The notes: a model not told the origin generated them from the letters alone. Positions 44,709 to 53,857 are shown, counted from the stretch's first letter. The stretch: DNA of 64,000 nucleotides from Evansella sp. LMS18 (GCF_024362785.1 NZ_CP093301.1:1302001-1366000); one strand, 5' to 3'. A program made the numbers and translations.

Positions 44709-45431
44709 TTACAATCTCCCGTTTCTCACTACGTCAGCCATAAACTCTGCATTCGGGTAGCCGGCTTCAAAGTACTTACCTGCCGCTTTCTCCGTATCGT
44801 AATACACACGCTGTATCCCGGTTTGAAACTGCCCTCCGTCAGCTTCTGCAATTAAGTAAGAGGCGTAATTTAAACCATCGAACGGCAAGCCTGTACTTCC
44901 CATGTTGGCGACCGTCTTCCCGTTAATGAACCTCACATATGGAAGATGGATATGCCCATATACATAGAGGCTCGCCGATGTTTTTCCCATCAGCTTCTGT
45001 TCTATCACTCCGGCTTCCTCATCAGGGCGGACAACTTCAAACAAATTGCCAGGCACAGCATGGAAACAGTGAACCTCTAATCCGTCCGAAAGCTCGAATG
45101 AATAGTCCTCCGGAAGGTCCTTCAAGTAGTTGATATCGTCCTCATCCAGCTTGCTTACGGTCCACTCCCGCTCTTTTCTCATCATTTCCAGAGCTTTGTC
45201 AGGAACCTCCCCTTCCCTGATCCCCCTCACAACCCATTCATCCGCATTTCCTTTAACAACAGGGGCATCAAGAGAACGCACTAAATCCAGTGCTCTTTTA
45301 GGCTCCGGTCCCCGGTAACAAATGTCGCCAAGAACGATTATTTGATCCACCTGCTTCCTGTTAATATCCTCCAGGACTGCTTCGAGAGCTGTCGCATTAC
45401 CGTGAATGTCTGAAATAAAAGCTGTTTTCAT
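44709..45431 (-). CDS. Metallophosphoesterase
   Basis: The 240-aa protein has calcineurin-like phosphoesterase motifs in order: SDIHGN, LGDICYRGP, KGNADEW, a CFHAV segment (residues 120-123) and YGHIHLPY, ending with NMGSTG. It should hydrolyse phosphoesters with two divalent metals in the cytoplasm; the substrate cannot be told. It resembles YfcE/serine-threonine phosphatase-like members of the family. Confidence 0.82.
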   Translation of the reverse strand: MKTAFISDIHGNATALEAVLEDINRKQVDQIIVLGDICYRGPEPKRALDLVRSLDAPVVKGNADEWVVRGIREGEVPDKALEMMRKEREWTVSKLDEDDINYLKDLPEDYSFELSDGLEVHCFHAVPGNLFEVVRPDEEAGVIEQKLMGKTSASLYVYGHIHLPYVRFINGKTVANMGSTGLPFDGLNYASYLIAEADGGQFQTGIQRVYYDTEKAAGKYFEAGYPNAEFMADVVRNGRL

Positions 45432-45501
45432 TGTATACCGGTCCCCTTTTCTGATAGTTTATCGAGTCATCCCGTTTTTCCCGGAAAAGATAATAAAAGC
45501 T

Positions 45502-45515
45502 TTTAAGTACTTAAA
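45502..45515. promoter_or_regulatory. 14-bp perfect palindrome
   Basis: TTTAAGTACTTAAA lies in the divergent region between the phosphoesterase and the MFS gene. It is a candidate regulator site without other support. Confidence 0.25.
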
Positions 45516-45679
45516 GCATAGTTAAACAATGGGGTAATTTCAACGGAAGGATTCTTAAATAATACCCATAAATCAGATTAATAGTACGTGAAACTTTAAA
45601 TAGAGATTAAGAAGTTAGTATCCCACTGTCTTCACCCTTAAATTTTAGAATATTCTGTCCAATAATCTTAACATACTGT

Positions 45680-45707
45680 CCCATATATTGTACGATTGAT
45701 ATATGGG
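45680..45707 (+). promoter_or_regulatory. Hairpin or operator ahead of MFS gene
   Basis: CCCATATAT (45680-45688) and ATATATGGG (45699-45707) are exact complements. The right arm ends directly before the ribosome site AAAGGAAGG, so it could bind a repressor or limit translation. Confidence 0.5.
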
Positions 45708-45722
45708 AAAGGAAGGATTGCT

Positions 45723-46991
45723 ATGGAAGAGTCGAAAGATAAACAAATTGAGCTTGAAGTTACCTCACAGAAAAAAACAATTTATCCAATTTTATTTATC
45801 ATCGGTTTTGTTCATTTATTAAACGATTCAATACAGGCCGTAATTCCAGCGATGTTTCCTGTGCTTGAACAATCAATGGGATTGACGTTTACCCAGCTTG
45901 GGTTAATCGCCTTTGCCTTAAACTTTACTGCGTCTTTGATTCAGCCGGTTGTTGGCTTGTACACTGATTCGAGGCCTTCACCTTATGCCCTTCCCATCGG
46001 TTTATGTTTTACTTTCGTCGGAATTGTAGGATTAGCCTTTGCTCCTTCATTTATATATGTCGTTTTATCGGTTATTTTTATTGGGCTCGGCTCGGCGGCA
46101 TTCCATCCAGAAGGTTCCCGTGTTGCCTATATGGCTGCAGGAAACAGACGAGGTCTTGCCCAGTCGATTTATCAGGTCGGCGGTAATACAGGCCAAGCGC
46201 TTGCTCCGCTGATCACCGCTCTTATTTTAGTTCCGTTCGGACAGTTCGGTGCAATCTGGTTTACTATTGTCGCAGCAATAGCTATCATAATGCTCGTTTA
46301 TATTGCCCGCTGGTATTCCGTACAAGTAAAAGAAGAAATCCGGATTAAAAAGGAAAACAAAAAGAGTGCCAAACCGAAAAGACAAAAGCAAGCTAAAAAC
46401 ATGGAACAAAACTCCAGAAAAAGAAAAGTTATATTCTTTACACTTTCACTGCTAATTTTTTTAGTCTTCGCCCGTTCCTGGTTTCAGGCGGGTATAACTA
46501 ATTTTTACGCTTTTTATTTAATAGAGCAATATGGAATAACAATCCGGCAGGCACAAGTGTATTTATTCATCTTTCTCGCCGCCGGAGCAGCCGGGACTTT
46601 TGCAGGAGGCCCTTTATCGGACAGGTTTGGAAAACGTGGAATGATTACTGTTTCACTGTTAGGCGCAGCACCCCTGACACTAATTTTGCCGCATACCGGT
46701 CCATTATTATCTTATCTCCTTCTTGGAATAATCGGGTTTATTGTTCTGTCCAGCTTTTCGGTAACTGTTGTATATGCCCAGGAGCTTGTTCCCGGAAAAA
46801 TAGGTACGATGTCAGGATTAATCGTTGGACTTGCATTTGGGCTCGGGGCTGTGGGGTCGGTTGCCCTTGGCTGGGCTGCTGATATTTTCGGCCTGACCAA
46901 TACTATACTTTTTGCTGCGTCACTGCCTTTAATCGGGCTTCTGTCATTCCTTCTGCCTTCTGATCAGCAGCTGCGGGAAATGAACCAGTAA
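45723..46991 (+). CDS. MFS transporter, fosmidomycin-resistance (Fsr) type
   Basis: The 422-aa product from ATG 45723 (AAAGGAAGG upstream) has 12 TM helices split by a basic loop (about residues 207-238). GFVHLLNDSIQAVIPAMFPVLEQ in helix 1, FIGLGSAAFHPEGSRVAY and GGPLSDRFGKRG are typical of Fsr-type drug exporters. It should expel drugs or related small molecules using the proton gradient. The perfect inverted repeat before the start suggests regulation. Confidence 0.82.
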   Translation: MEESKDKQIELEVTSQKKTIYPILFIIGFVHLLNDSIQAVIPAMFPVLEQSMGLTFTQLGLIAFALNFTASLIQPVVGLYTDSRPSPYALPIGLCFTFVGIVGLAFAPSFIYVVLSVIFIGLGSAAFHPEGSRVAYMAAGNRRGLAQSIYQVGGNTGQALAPLITALILVPFGQFGAIWFTIVAAIAIIMLVYIARWYSVQVKEEIRIKKENKKSAKPKRQKQAKNMEQNSRKRKVIFFTLSLLIFLVFARSWFQAGITNFYAFYLIEQYGITIRQAQVYLFIFLAAGAAGTFAGGPLSDRFGKRGMITVSLLGAAPLTLILPHTGPLLSYLLLGIIGFIVLSSFSVTVVYAQELVPGKIGTMSGLIVGLAFGLGAVGSVALGWAADIFGLTNTILFAASLPLIGLLSFLLPSDQQLREMNQ

Positions 46992-47036
46992 AACACTGCA
47001 CCTGACCTAATTCGGTTAAATTTACGAGACTGAAAA

Positions 47037-47070
47037 AGATCTGTCACCCTTTATACGGGTACAGATCTCT
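47037..47070. terminator. Bidirectional terminator
   Basis: AGATCTGT pairs with ACAGATCT, with an inner CCC/GGG pair. It separates the MFS gene from the converging DUF3870 gene. Confidence 0.75.
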
Positions 47071-47088
47071 TCTCAAATTAATATAAAA

Positions 47089-47403
47089 TTAAAGCGCTTT
47101 ATATTGTATATGCAGGTCCCTTATCGCCGCGATTATAGCGTTAGTAGCTTTACCGCGGTAATTCTCCTGGACGCATTGAGCTATCTCCTCCACGCCGTCA
47201 TTTTTCAGGCTGTATCCCTTCAACAGGCTTCCTATATATTCTCTTCCATGGTCAGTTGCCAGGGTACAGGAAGCGTTGATTATAACACCGTATTTCCTGT
47301 CAACCTCCACAGTTACTGTAAGTGTTTCAAACATGCTCTTAGCAGCCATGCCCTGGGGCAGCCTGGCATGGCCTGCGATAAATACTGTATGTACACCCTC
47401 CAT
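47089..47403 (-). CDS. DUF3870-family protein, copy 1
   Basis: The product is 104 aa from ATG 47403, which has GGAAGG 6 nt upstream; an ATG 33 bp earlier has none. It shares FIAGHARLPQGMAAK, TVEVDRKYGVI and ASCTLATDHGREYIG with the second copy at 50.3 kb, including one conserved Cys and two conserved His. Family function is unknown. It lies behind the acyl-CoA dehydrogenase gene, from which a terminator separates it. Confidence 0.8.
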   Translation of the reverse strand: MEGVHTVFIAGHARLPQGMAAKSMFETLTVTVEVDRKYGVIINASCTLATDHGREYIGSLLKGYSLKNDGVEEIAQCVQENYRGKATNAIIAAIRDLHIQYKAL

Positions 47404-47525
47404 AATATTCCTTCCCTTCTCCAGCGAGTTATACATTTATTATATCAAAACTACTACCTTTAGGTTCAGTAAATAAAGAATATTACAACTAGTTGCAGGA
47501 AATAAAAACCAAAGGGAATAAAAAG

Positions 47526-47562
47526 AGTGCCGTCAAAAGCCTGGCTTTTAGCGGCACCCTTG
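47526..47562 (-). terminator. Terminator after acyl-CoA dehydrogenase gene
   Basis: On the minus strand GTGCCG..AAAAGCC pairs with GGCTTTT..CGGCAC and is followed by TCTTTTTATT. Confidence 0.85.
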
Positions 47563-47578
47563 TTTAAGAGCTGTGTAA

Positions 47579-48790
47579 CTATACTTTAAGAGAACTTTCT
47601 TCATACGGCCATGCTGGAAGCATTTGGGAAATCTGTTTGTCCTGACGGTATCCTAATACATATTCTGCCTGCATAACTGTGTGGATTTCCCTGGTTCCCT
47701 CATAAATAACCGGAGCTTTTGAATTTCTTAAGTAGCGTTCTACCGGATATTCATTGGAGTATCCGTATGCACCGTGGATTTGTACTGCATCATTCGCTGC
47801 CTCATTTGCAAAATCACAAGCCTGCCATTTTGCCAGAGAAGTTTCTCGCGTGTTTCTTTTTCCTTCATTTTTAAGGACGCCAGCTTTGTAAACAAGAAGT
47901 CGGGACATCTGGAGCCCTGCCTCCATCTTTGCAATCATTTGCTGAACGAGCTGATGCTTACCGATTTCCTTACCGAAAGTTTTACGCTCATGGCAATAAT
48001 TAACGCTCGCTTCGAGACAAGCCATAATCTGCCCGCAAGCACCTGCTGCCACTGTAAACCTTCCGTTATCAAGTGCCGCCATAGCAATTTTAAAGCCTTC
48101 TCCTTCTTCACCAAGAAGATTTTCTTTTGGCACCCGTAAATCATCGAAGAATATTTCGCCTGTATTCCCGGCTCGGATTCCTAGTTTACCTTTTATAGCT
48201 TTGGATGAGAACCCAGGCATATCTCTTTCCACTATAAATGCAGAGATACCTTTATGCTTCTTGTCTTTATCCGTATATGCAAACACTAGGAAATTATCTG
48301 CAACGTCACAAAGGGAAATCCAGGTTTTTGACCCGTTAAGAATGTAGTCATCCCCATCTTTTACCGCAGAAGTCTGCATTGCTGCCACATCAGATCCTGC
48401 CCCTGGCTCCGTTAAGCCAAATGCTCCAATCTTTTCTCCTTTTGCCTGTGGCACTAAGTATTTCTGCTTTTGCTCCTCATTTCCCCATTGAAGTAAAGTC
48501 ATGCTGTTAAGGCCGGTATGAACAGATACAGCTGTTCTGAAAGCAGTATCCCCCCGCTCCAGTTCTTCACAGACAATGGCTAAAGTATTATAATCCATTC
48601 CGCTTCCCCCGTAGGCCTCGGGAATACATACGCCCATTAGGTCCAGCTCCGCCAGCCTGTCCATAACACCGCTTTCAAAATGGCTCTTAGCATCCCACTC
48701 TCCAATATGCGGCATAATCTCTTTATCTACAAAACTGCGCACCATTTTTCTGACCATTTCCTGCTCTTCAGTAAAGTTAAAATTCATCAT
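47579..48790 (-). CDS. Acyl-CoA dehydrogenase
   Basis: The 403-aa flavoprotein has the ACAD signatures GAFGLTEPGAGSDVAAMQT, TWISLCDVADNF and HGAYGYSNEYPVERYLRN. The catalytic base is probably the Glu of APVIYEGTREIHTVMQAEYVLG, in the position used by short-chain and glutaryl-CoA-type enzymes. It would introduce a 2,3-double bond in an acyl-CoA. It follows a CaiB-type CoA-transferase by 14 bp, so it likely oxidises the CoA ester formed by that enzyme. AGGAGG precedes the ATG. Confidence 0.88.
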   Translation of the reverse strand: MMNFNFTEEQEMVRKMVRSFVDKEIMPHIGEWDAKSHFESGVMDRLAELDLMGVCIPEAYGGSGMDYNTLAIVCEELERGDTAFRTAVSVHTGLNSMTLLQWGNEEQKQKYLVPQAKGEKIGAFGLTEPGAGSDVAAMQTSAVKDGDDYILNGSKTWISLCDVADNFLVFAYTDKDKKHKGISAFIVERDMPGFSSKAIKGKLGIRAGNTGEIFFDDLRVPKENLLGEEGEGFKIAMAALDNGRFTVAAGACGQIMACLEASVNYCHERKTFGKEIGKHQLVQQMIAKMEAGLQMSRLLVYKAGVLKNEGKRNTRETSLAKWQACDFANEAANDAVQIHGAYGYSNEYPVERYLRNSKAPVIYEGTREIHTVMQAEYVLGYRQDKQISQMLPAWPYEESSLKV

Positions 48791-48804
48791 TTTACATCCT
48801 CCTC

Positions 48805-49992
48805 TTATATCACTCTTTGTATTTTCATTTCTTCAATCTGGCTTTCTGTATAACCTATTTCCGCCAAAACCTCATTCGTATGTTCGCCTGCCAGAGGCGG
48901 ATGTCTTGTTACCTCTGTTGGTGTCCGGGATAAGTTTAGGGGGCTTCCCACAAGCTTTACCTTTCCGGCTGTAGGATGGGCTACCTCTTTAACCAGCTCC
49001 CTGGCTATAACCTGGGGATCCTCGAACATCTCTTTTACTGTATTAATCGGCCCGGCTGGTATGCCTTGTTTTTGGAGAGACTCAAGCCATTCCCGCGATG
49101 TTTTAGTTTTCATTTGTTCAGTAATAAGCTGTATGAGTTCTTCTCTGTTTTTCAGACGCTGGGGGTTAGTTGCGAATCTCTCCTCTTGTGCATATTCCTG
49201 GAGGCCAAGAACCTCCATAAACTTTCCAAACTGGCGGTCGTTGCCAACTGCTACAGCCATCTGCCCGTCTTCGGTAGGAAAAGGCTGGTACGGTACTATG
49301 TTCGGATGTTCATTTCCCAGCCTTTCCGGTACATTGCCGGATACGAGATAATTGCTTGCCACATTAGCCAGTGCGCTAATTTGCGAATCCAGCAGAGATA
49401 TATCTATACTCTGTCCCAATCCGGATCTGTTTCTTTCAAGCAAAGCCGCCTGAATACCAATCGCTGAATAAAGCCCTGTGAAAATATCAGATATAGCCAC
49501 CCCTACTTTTGTAGGCCCTGATTCTTCACTGCCTGTAATGCTCATAAGGCCGCTCATTGCCTGAATAATAAAATCATACCCTGGAAACCCATTGTATGGT
49601 CCATTCCGTCCAAACCCGGTAATGGAACAATGGACTATTTGTGGATTAATCTTCTTAAGTTCTTCATAGTCTAATCCCCACTTATTCATTGTGCCATTTT
49701 TAAAGTTTTCAAGAACCACGTCTGATTTGGCGATCAGTTTCTTAAGAACTTCTTTTCCTTCATCTGTTTTTAAGTTCAGTGTTATGGCTCTTTTATTACG
49801 GTTGGCGCATAAATAATAGGCACTTTCGCCACCTGTATACGGAGGCCCCCAGTTTCTTGTATCATCACTGCCGCCTGGTCCTTCCACTTTAATTACTTCT
49901 GCTCCAAGGTCTCCTAAAATCATCGTACAGTACGGACCAGCCAATACTCTCGATAAATCCAGCACCCGTATGCCTTCTAAAGCTCCGCACAT
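48805..49992 (-). CDS. CaiB/BaiF family (class III) CoA-transferase, copy 1
   Basis: The product is 395 aa from ATG 49992 (AGGTGA upstream); a longer frame begins inside a terminator hairpin. Class III features: VLDLSRVLAGPYCTMILGDLGAEVIKVE, NRNKRAITLNLK, DVVLENFKNGTM, and the catalytic Asp in GYDFIIQAMSGLMSITG. It moves CoA from a donor such as succinyl-CoA to a carboxylic acid. It shares an operon with the acyl-CoA dehydrogenase. It is a clear paralogue of the gene at 50.7-51.8 kb. Confidence 0.9.
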   Translation of the reverse strand: MCGALEGIRVLDLSRVLAGPYCTMILGDLGAEVIKVEGPGGSDDTRNWGPPYTGGESAYYLCANRNKRAITLNLKTDEGKEVLKKLIAKSDVVLENFKNGTMNKWGLDYEELKKINPQIVHCSITGFGRNGPYNGFPGYDFIIQAMSGLMSITGSEESGPTKVGVAISDIFTGLYSAIGIQAALLERNRSGLGQSIDISLLDSQISALANVASNYLVSGNVPERLGNEHPNIVPYQPFPTEDGQMAVAVGNDRQFGKFMEVLGLQEYAQEERFATNPQRLKNREELIQLITEQMKTKTSREWLESLQKQGIPAGPINTVKEMFEDPQVIARELVKEVAHPTAGKVKLVGSPLNLSRTPTEVTRHPPLAGEHTNEVLAEIGYTESQIEEMKIQRVI

Positions 49993-50049
49993 GAATTTCA
50001 CCTGCCCTTCAGATACCACTTTTTTCGTCAAAAATGCTGACGCCATCAA

Positions 50050-50089
50050 AAAAAGCCAGTTATAACCACAAATAATGGTATAACTGGCC
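50050..50089 (-). terminator. Terminator after DUF3870 copy 2
   Basis: GCCAGTTATA pairs with TATAACTGGC, and on the minus strand TTTTTTTG follows. It ends the upstream operon and makes the CoA-transferase/dehydrogenase pair a separate transcript. Confidence 0.8.
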
Positions 50090-50331
50090 TGGATCTACTA
50101 TACTGCTCCGGTCCCCCGGAGTTTAATAGATTCCTCAGTTTTAAAGTTAATATAATTAGTTAATAATCACGTAATCGCTGGTCATGAAAGAGGCTGTCTT
50201 TCTTGGAGCGATTTTATAATGTTAATTATATAATACTTTAAGCCAGTCCGTCAACAGACTTTTCCGAATATTAGCGATATTATCAAGTGATGCCATAGTT
50301 TTATAAGAGCTTTTTCTGTCGTTTAATTTTT

Positions 50332-50640
50332 TTAAGCCGATACAAGTTCATATTGTTTATATAAATCCTTCATACAGGCAATAAGGGCGTTTGTCGCTTT
50401 GCCGCGGTAATGCTCACGTATTAACTCGATTCCCTCGTCTACGCCGTTTCTGATACTTATTCCTCTCAGCAGTCTGCCAAGGTATTCTCTCCCGTGCTCA
50501 GTGGCCAGTGTACATGATGCTTCAAGAATCACACCATACCTTTTATCAATTTCCACTGTAATTGTTACTGTATCAAAGACATTCTTTGCTGCCATGCCTT
50601 GTGGTAAACGTGCATGGCCGGCAATAAATAAGGTTTTCAA
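50332..50640 (-). CDS. DUF3870-family protein, copy 2
   Basis: The 102-aa protein starts at TTG 50640 behind AGGAGG. It is strongly similar to copy 1: FIAGHARLPQGMAAKNVF, TVEIDKRYGVILEASCTLAT and EHGREYLGRLLRG, then HYRGKATNALIACMKD. It follows the second CoA-transferase by 19 bp and closes the long operon. In both places DUF3870 is close to a CaiB-type enzyme, which points to a role tied to CoA-ester metabolism (inference). Confidence 0.82.
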   Translation of the reverse strand: MKTLFIAGHARLPQGMAAKNVFDTVTITVEIDKRYGVILEASCTLATEHGREYLGRLLRGISIRNGVDEGIELIREHYRGKATNALIACMKDLYKQYELVSA

Positions 50641-50659
50641 AGTTACCGCCTCCTTGATT

Positions 50660-51847
50660 TTAAATAATACCTTCAGCTTTTAAGCTGTTTATTTCTTCAA
50701 GGGAAAGGCCGAGCTCTTCCTGGAAAATAGTTTCTGTATGCTCACCAAGACGAGGCGGCGGCTTAGCAATAGCTGTACTGCTTTCCGAGAAGCGGATGGG
50801 GTTTCTTACTGACCTCACCTTTCCAAGCGAAGGGTGTTCATACTCTTCCACCATTTCCCGTGCATTAACCTGAGGATGCTCAAAGACTTGTTCAATATTA
50901 TTTACAGGACCACATGGAATCCCGTATTCTGCAAGAAGATTTGCCCATCTGTCCGCGTCATCCGTTTTAAAAATATTATCTAAGTTTTCCGTGAGCACGC
51001 TCCGGTTTTCCAGCCGTGCCGGGTTTGTTTTAAATCTGTCATCTGTGCTCCATTCAGGATGATTTAACGCATTGCATAGTTTAGTGAACAACCGGTCGTT
51101 TCCGGCTGCGACCATAATTGGCTTGTCCCTGCACTGAAATGTCTCATAAGGGGTAATATTTCCATGAGCGTTTCCAATTCTCTCTGATACATGCCCATTG
51201 ATCAAAAAACTGCTGGCAATGTTCGCTAAGGAAGCTACCTGAACGTCGAGCAAGGACAAATCTATATGCTGGCCAACCCCCTGCATATCTCTTACCCTTA
51301 AAGCTGACAAAATGCTGACAGCTACATAATGGGAAGTCATAATGTCGACTACAGGTGTTCCTACCCTCGTTGGTTCTCCGTCGGGGTGCCCGGTAATATC
51401 CATTAAACCTCCAGCTGCCTGGATTACCGGATCATAGCCTGGATGATTTTTATACGGGCCGGTCTGTCCATATCCAGTCACAGAGCAGAGGATGATATCT
51501 TCCTTTATTTCTTTCAATGCTTCATAACCAATCCCGAGTCTGTCCAATGTTCCTGTTTTAAAATTCTCAACGACAACATCAGCATTCCGAACGAGCTTCT
51601 TAAAAATTTCTGTCCCTTTTTCCTCTTTCAGGTTTATAGTTACAGAACGTTTATTACGGTTCGCGCAAAGATAATATGTACTCTCCTCCTCCGCAAAAGG
51701 CCACCAGCTTCTAATATCGTCTGTTCCTCCCGGAGCTTCAACCCTAATTACATCTGCTCCGAGATCACCAAGCAGCATGGAACCGAGCGGACCTGCCAAA
51801 ACCCTGGATAAGTCCAGAATCTTAACGTCGTGCAATGCTTTTTCCAT
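50660..51847 (-). CDS. CaiB/BaiF family (class III) CoA-transferase, copy 2
   Basis: The product is 395 aa from ATG 51847 with GGGAGG 7 nt upstream; the frame is open 135 bp further but overlaps the previous gene. It has ILDLSRVLAGPLGSMLLGDLGADVIRVE, VVVENFKTGTLDRLG and the catalytic Asp in GYDPVIQAAGGLMDITG. It lies 55 bp behind the LarA-like gene in the long operon. Two related transferases suggest two substrates or two CoA-transfer steps in one pathway. Confidence 0.9.
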   Translation of the reverse strand: MEKALHDVKILDLSRVLAGPLGSMLLGDLGADVIRVEAPGGTDDIRSWWPFAEEESTYYLCANRNKRSVTINLKEEKGTEIFKKLVRNADVVVENFKTGTLDRLGIGYEALKEIKEDIILCSVTGYGQTGPYKNHPGYDPVIQAAGGLMDITGHPDGEPTRVGTPVVDIMTSHYVAVSILSALRVRDMQGVGQHIDLSLLDVQVASLANIASSFLINGHVSERIGNAHGNITPYETFQCRDKPIMVAAGNDRLFTKLCNALNHPEWSTDDRFKTNPARLENRSVLTENLDNIFKTDDADRWANLLAEYGIPCGPVNNIEQVFEHPQVNAREMVEEYEHPSLGKVRSVRNPIRFSESSTAIAKPPPRLGEHTETIFQEELGLSLEEINSLKAEGII

Positions 51848-51902
51848 GTTGTACCCTCCCATAGATTGAATAATTTTTTTTTCATCAATAGCATTTTTTC
51901 TT

Positions 51903-53171
51903 TTAGTCGTGGGTAAGCCTTCTTGCAAGCTCAAGCTTATTGGTGTAGTCAACTGTAAATGTTTCTCCTGCTTCAAAGTCAATATCAGACTTTTCCATTT
52001 CCTCTAATACTGGTTTTGTTATAAAAAGCTTGTCTAAATGGAGGGTGTTAGGTATCTGGATAATTTTTAAGGTTTCCAAATTGACGTCAGGACCTAAACT
52101 GCTGCATGCTGTTTCAACCGCTTCCATTTCAGTCTCGTAAATAAATGGAAGCATAGCCCTTCTAAGAAAAGTACTTGTCAGCGCATTCGTATACGTTGCT
52201 TTTCGATCCACTTTATCCACTAACTTCTGGGTGGTGAAGTCAGCTAACCCTACCCCCTGTGCATTGCCAAATGACTTTTCAGCCAGGTCAAGCACGGCAA
52301 TCCTTTTAATATCGGGAAATTCCGGTTCTTCTACTCCATCAATCCTCATTCTTCCAATAATGTTAGGATCCATTCCTGTACCGCTGAAAACCTTGCCCAT
52401 TTCTTCTATTATTAAGACATCGACTTTATCTACAGGCAGCCTTGGCATTAATTTTTTCGATTTCATCAGCAGTTCAGCTTCTCTTTCAAACCATTCACCA
52501 GGTGTAACGCCCACGATATCCGCAGTCTGGTCATATCCATTTTCCACTATTGCCAGACCCATTAATATCGGGGAATTCCGAAGAGCGGATTCGCAGACAC
52601 TTTCAATATTCTCAGCCATTTGATTTGCTCCGTTTACATGTACAAATGATGCCCCTCTGATTTTCCCTAATCCGATAGTTACCATCTTGCTTAACCCGCT
52701 CTCCACTCTCCCATGAAAAGCAGTATGAGCTTTTACCCGATTGACAACGATTATCCCGTCAGCACCGTAAGCATTCTTATCCATGTAAACAGGCACTCCG
52801 GCTTCCGTATGCGAAATCAGCTCAACCTCCATAGAAGAGCGAATCTCAGCCCCCATCGTTTCTTCTGTTATCCCAAGGTGTTCCAGCACTTTCAACTGCC
52901 CCTCTGCTGTTGCGCCTCCATGGCTTCCCATAGCCGGAACCAAAAACGGCCTGAATCCCTGTTCCCTTGTTGTGTTAACGATTTCCCGGAGAATTTCAGG
53001 AATATTTGATATTCCTCTGCTTCCGGCCGTTATTGCTATTTCAGCGTTCGCAGGGAGCGAATTTACAGCAGGATTATTCCTTACCTCCCTTTCAATTGTC
53101 TCTTTAATGCTGCTTAATTTATTATTCTGAAACTTTTGCTCGACCTCAATAAATTCAAACGTCTGGTACAT
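51903..53171 (-). CDS. LarA-like nickel-pincer racemase/epimerase family protein
   Basis: The product is 422 aa from ATG 53171, with GGAGAGG upstream. It belongs to the lactate racemase (LarA, DUF2088) superfamily: GSRGISNIPEILREIV, PAMGSHGGATAEGQ (His), and NRVKAHTAFHGRVESGLSKM with the Lys and His that in LarA hold the nickel-pincer nucleotide. LarA inverts a 2-hydroxy acid by hydride transfer; relatives act on malate, phenyllactate or sugar acids. A larB tail, larC1 and larC2 are 10 kb away, which supports a real cofactor supply. Substrate here unknown; lactate is unlikely given the surrounding enzymes. Confidence 0.82.
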   Translation of the reverse strand: MYQTFEFIEVEQKFQNNKLSSIKETIEREVRNNPAVNSLPANAEIAITAGSRGISNIPEILREIVNTTREQGFRPFLVPAMGSHGGATAEGQLKVLEHLGITEETMGAEIRSSMEVELISHTEAGVPVYMDKNAYGADGIIVVNRVKAHTAFHGRVESGLSKMVTIGLGKIRGASFVHVNGANQMAENIESVCESALRNSPILMGLAIVENGYDQTADIVGVTPGEWFEREAELLMKSKKLMPRLPVDKVDVLIIEEMGKVFSGTGMDPNIIGRMRIDGVEEPEFPDIKRIAVLDLAEKSFGNAQGVGLADFTTQKLVDKVDRKATYTNALTSTFLRRAMLPFIYETEMEAVETACSSLGPDVNLETLKIIQIPNTLHLDKLFITKPVLEEMEKSDIDFEAGETFTVDYTNKLELARRLTHD

Positions 53172-53196
53172 TTTTGAACCTCTCCTTCTTATACAA

Positions 53197-53835
53197 TTAA
53201 GTACGTGCCTCCATATATTCAAGGCATCGCTTAACACTCGCATCAGGCCCTGTGAGCACAGGAACAGAAACACTTAGCTGTTCGGCTATATGAGCCTGGC
53301 TGTATTGGGAAAGAATTATTACTTCAGTCTCACCCTCAAGCTCATATACCATATTTGTAACGAGTTTATCATGCGCTTCCTGATTACCATGAAACAGGCG
53401 CTGGAGAGCCTCTGTGTTTATTAGCGTTTGCACGTTAACACTCTTCTTCTTCTCCCTAAGATAGTTTATTAGTACAGGAGGTGTTTCATTAACCGTGGAG
53501 ACTATACCTATTCTCTCGTAATTTAAAGCAGTATCCAGCATTGCTTCGTCCGATCTGAATATTTTCACATCTGAAAGGGGCTGCAAAACTGAGGTAAGCT
53601 CATTAAAAGCCGAACAGGTCAGCTGTATACAGTCAGCATCGCTCTCCGCGGCTGACTCAACGAGCCGGGAAAACCGTCTGATTATCTGGGGAGTGATCGA
53701 TTTTTCACTCTGCAGCAGACTTAATAATTCAGTATCCATGAAATGGACCAGCTTAGTTTCCGGTGATATCTTTCCAAATGCTCTCTCCACAGGACGAACA
53801 GAAGATGTCATTGCATGAATCATCGCTGCTTTCAC
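53197..53835 (-). CDS. Asp/Glu racemase-superfamily protein
   Basis: The product is 212 aa from GTG 53835, with AAGGGGGG upstream. Both halves of the fold are seen, with the first catalytic Cys in IQLTCSAFNEL. At the place of the second Cys the sequence reads VIILSQYSQAHIA, so one of the two acid/base cysteines is missing. The superfamily includes amino-acid and hydantoin racemases, maleate isomerase and arylmalonate decarboxylase; a single-Cys form argues against a two-base racemase. It is 25 bp from the LarA-like gene. Confidence 0.75.
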   Translation of the reverse strand: MKAAMIHAMTSSVRPVERAFGKISPETKLVHFMDTELLSLLQSEKSITPQIIRRFSRLVESAAESDADCIQLTCSAFNELTSVLQPLSDVKIFRSDEAMLDTALNYERIGIVSTVNETPPVLINYLREKKKSVNVQTLINTEALQRLFHGNQEAHDKLVTNMVYELEGETEVIILSQYSQAHIAEQLSVSVPVLTGPDASVKRCLEYMEART

Positions 53836-53857
53836 AAAATCCCCCCTTGGCAATTAT

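Noticed and set aside
51903-53171. Assignment as lactate racemase LarA itself
   Set aside because: The superfamily is clear, but the neighbours (CoA-transferases, hydratases, dehydratase) do not suit lactate, and other members of the family act on different hydroxy acids.
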